Assembly (NCBI GenBank): GCA_047975325.1
Contig: JBKEDF010000024.1
Location: 1 to 23,646, forward strand
DNA length: 23,646 nt
DNA from: JBKEDF01 sp047975325
GTDB lineage: Bacteria; Pseudomonadota; Alphaproteobacteria; Rhodobacterales; Rhodobacteraceae
Reading direction: 5' to 3'
The position numbers and the translations under genes are program-made. Of the stretch, positions 23,244 through 23,646 are shown one piece after another. The notes below the pieces were generated by a model. The model had not been told where the DNA came from. It searched no databases and worked only from the letters and a program-made list of their open reading frames with translations. Numbering within the stretch: the first letter of the stretch is position 1; each line of letters opens with the position of its first letter.

Positions 23244-23646
23244 ATGCAACCTGATCGCAACCAGGCCGTAGATTTGGTGCGCACTGTTGCTCTGATCGGC
23301 ATCGCCGTCGTCAACCTGCCCATTATGGCGCTGCCTTCCGAGGCCATGCTGAACTTGCCCAGTTCCGGGCCAGATCGGGTGGCGGTCCTGCTCGTGGAAG
23401 GACTGTTTCAGGCCAAGTTCTTTCTGCTGTTTTCCTTCATCTTCGGCTGGGGGATGGAAATCCAGACGCTGTCGGCGCAGCGGGCCGGGGCGTCCTTTGC
23501 GCGTCGGTTTTCCCGGCGCTTGATGATGCTGGCGCTGTTTGGCGCATTGCATGCTGTGCTGGTTTTTACCGGCGACATCCTGCTGCTATACGCGCTGCTT
23601 GGCCTTGTGGCATGGGCGCTGAAGGGGGCATCCATCCGTAATTTGA
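23244..23646 (+). CDS. DUF418/YeiB-type membrane protein, partial (runs off the window)
   Basis: The first 134 residues are visible and no stop is reached. The N-terminus QAVDLVRTVALIGIAVVNLP matches the first membrane segment of the YeiB/DUF418 family, which usually reads LDxLRGxALLGIxxVN. The block FQAKFFLLFSFIFGWGMEIQ (about 55-74) is the family's FxLFSxLFG motif. At least four membrane segments are present in the visible part. The function of the family is unclear, with transport suggested. AGGAG lies nine bases before the ATG. It is divergent from the TetR gene and preceded by a consensus-like promoter with operator palindromes, so it is probably the main repressed target. Confidence 0.85.
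   Translation, partial: MQPDRNQAVDLVRTVALIGIAVVNLPIMALPSEAMLNLPSSGPDRVAVLLVEGLFQAKFFLLFSFIFGWGMEIQTLSAQRAGASFARRFSRRLMMLALFGALHAVLVFTGDILLLYALLGLVAWALKGASIRNL

Noticed and set aside
22427..23646. tRNA-Ser as the attachment site of a genomic island carrying the TetR/DUF418 pair
   Set aside because: No integrase and no repeat of the tRNA 3' end is visible in the remaining sequence, and base composition does not obviously change.

Overview
The window is chromosomal DNA from a GC-rich alphaproteobacterium, most likely a member of the Rhodobacterales (Rhodobacteraceae). The supporting signs are the infA-maf-RNase E/G-yacG cluster, the lipoprotein-dac-tmk-holB-tatD-metallohydrolase cluster, the N-terminus of the lipoyl synthase, and pervasive stop/start overlaps of the ATGA type. 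Every complete gene looks intact. I see no insertion sequence, prophage, CRISPR array or rRNA. The genus cannot be named from this stretch.

Layout, left to right. (1) Positions 1-2263, minus strand: infA (translation factor IF-1), maf (nucleotide pyrophosphatase), a short RNase E/G and yacG (gyrase inhibitor zinc finger), followed downstream by tRNA-Phe(GAA). The last three protein genes are joined by GTGA and ATGA overlaps. (2) 2472-3362, minus: a DxD-type putative rhamnosyltransferase, divergent from lipA. (3) 3532-9487, plus: lipA, a LysE/ArgO exporter, galE, a UDP-glucuronate 4-epimerase-like gene, an EamA-family transporter and a PcaB-like lyase. (4) 9560-11178, plus: a two-gene signalling unit made of a stand-alone H-NOX (HNOB) protein and an HNOBA-coiled coil-GGDEF diguanylate cyclase, overlapping by ATGA. 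(5) 11409-15887, plus: a four-gene spermidine/putrescine-type ABC importer (ATPase, binding protein, two permeases) with a strong terminator-like hairpin between the binding protein and the first permease. (6) 15898-22137, minus: a long operon, in transcription order an RlpA-like lipoprotein, a D-Ala-D-Ala carboxypeptidase, tmk, holB, tatD, an MBL-fold hydrolase and an AEC transporter. (7) 22427-22516, plus: tRNA-Ser(UGA). (8) 22602-23646: a TetR-family repressor divergent from a DUF418/YeiB-type membrane protein that runs off the window, with two 18-bp palindromic operator candidates between them.

Most of the window is housekeeping. The most unusual part is the H-NOX/GGDEF pair. Together the two proteins reproduce the domain order of animal soluble guanylate cyclase (HNOB, HNOBA, helical linker, cyclase), but split over two genes and with a diguanylate cyclase as output. 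By ungapped comparison with the sGC beta-1 H-NOX domain, the proximal haem histidine is a proline and the YxSxR propionate-binding motif is absent, while the partner cyclase keeps its catalytic and I-site residues. This suggests a c-di-GMP switch driven by an H-NOX fold that no longer senses NO through canonical haem. Secondary points are an RNase E/G that ends just before the usual zinc-link, a lipoprotein with a double-psi barrel apparently lacking RlpA catalytic residues, a PotB-like permease with a large periplasmic insertion, and the palindromes controlling the TetR/DUF418 pair.
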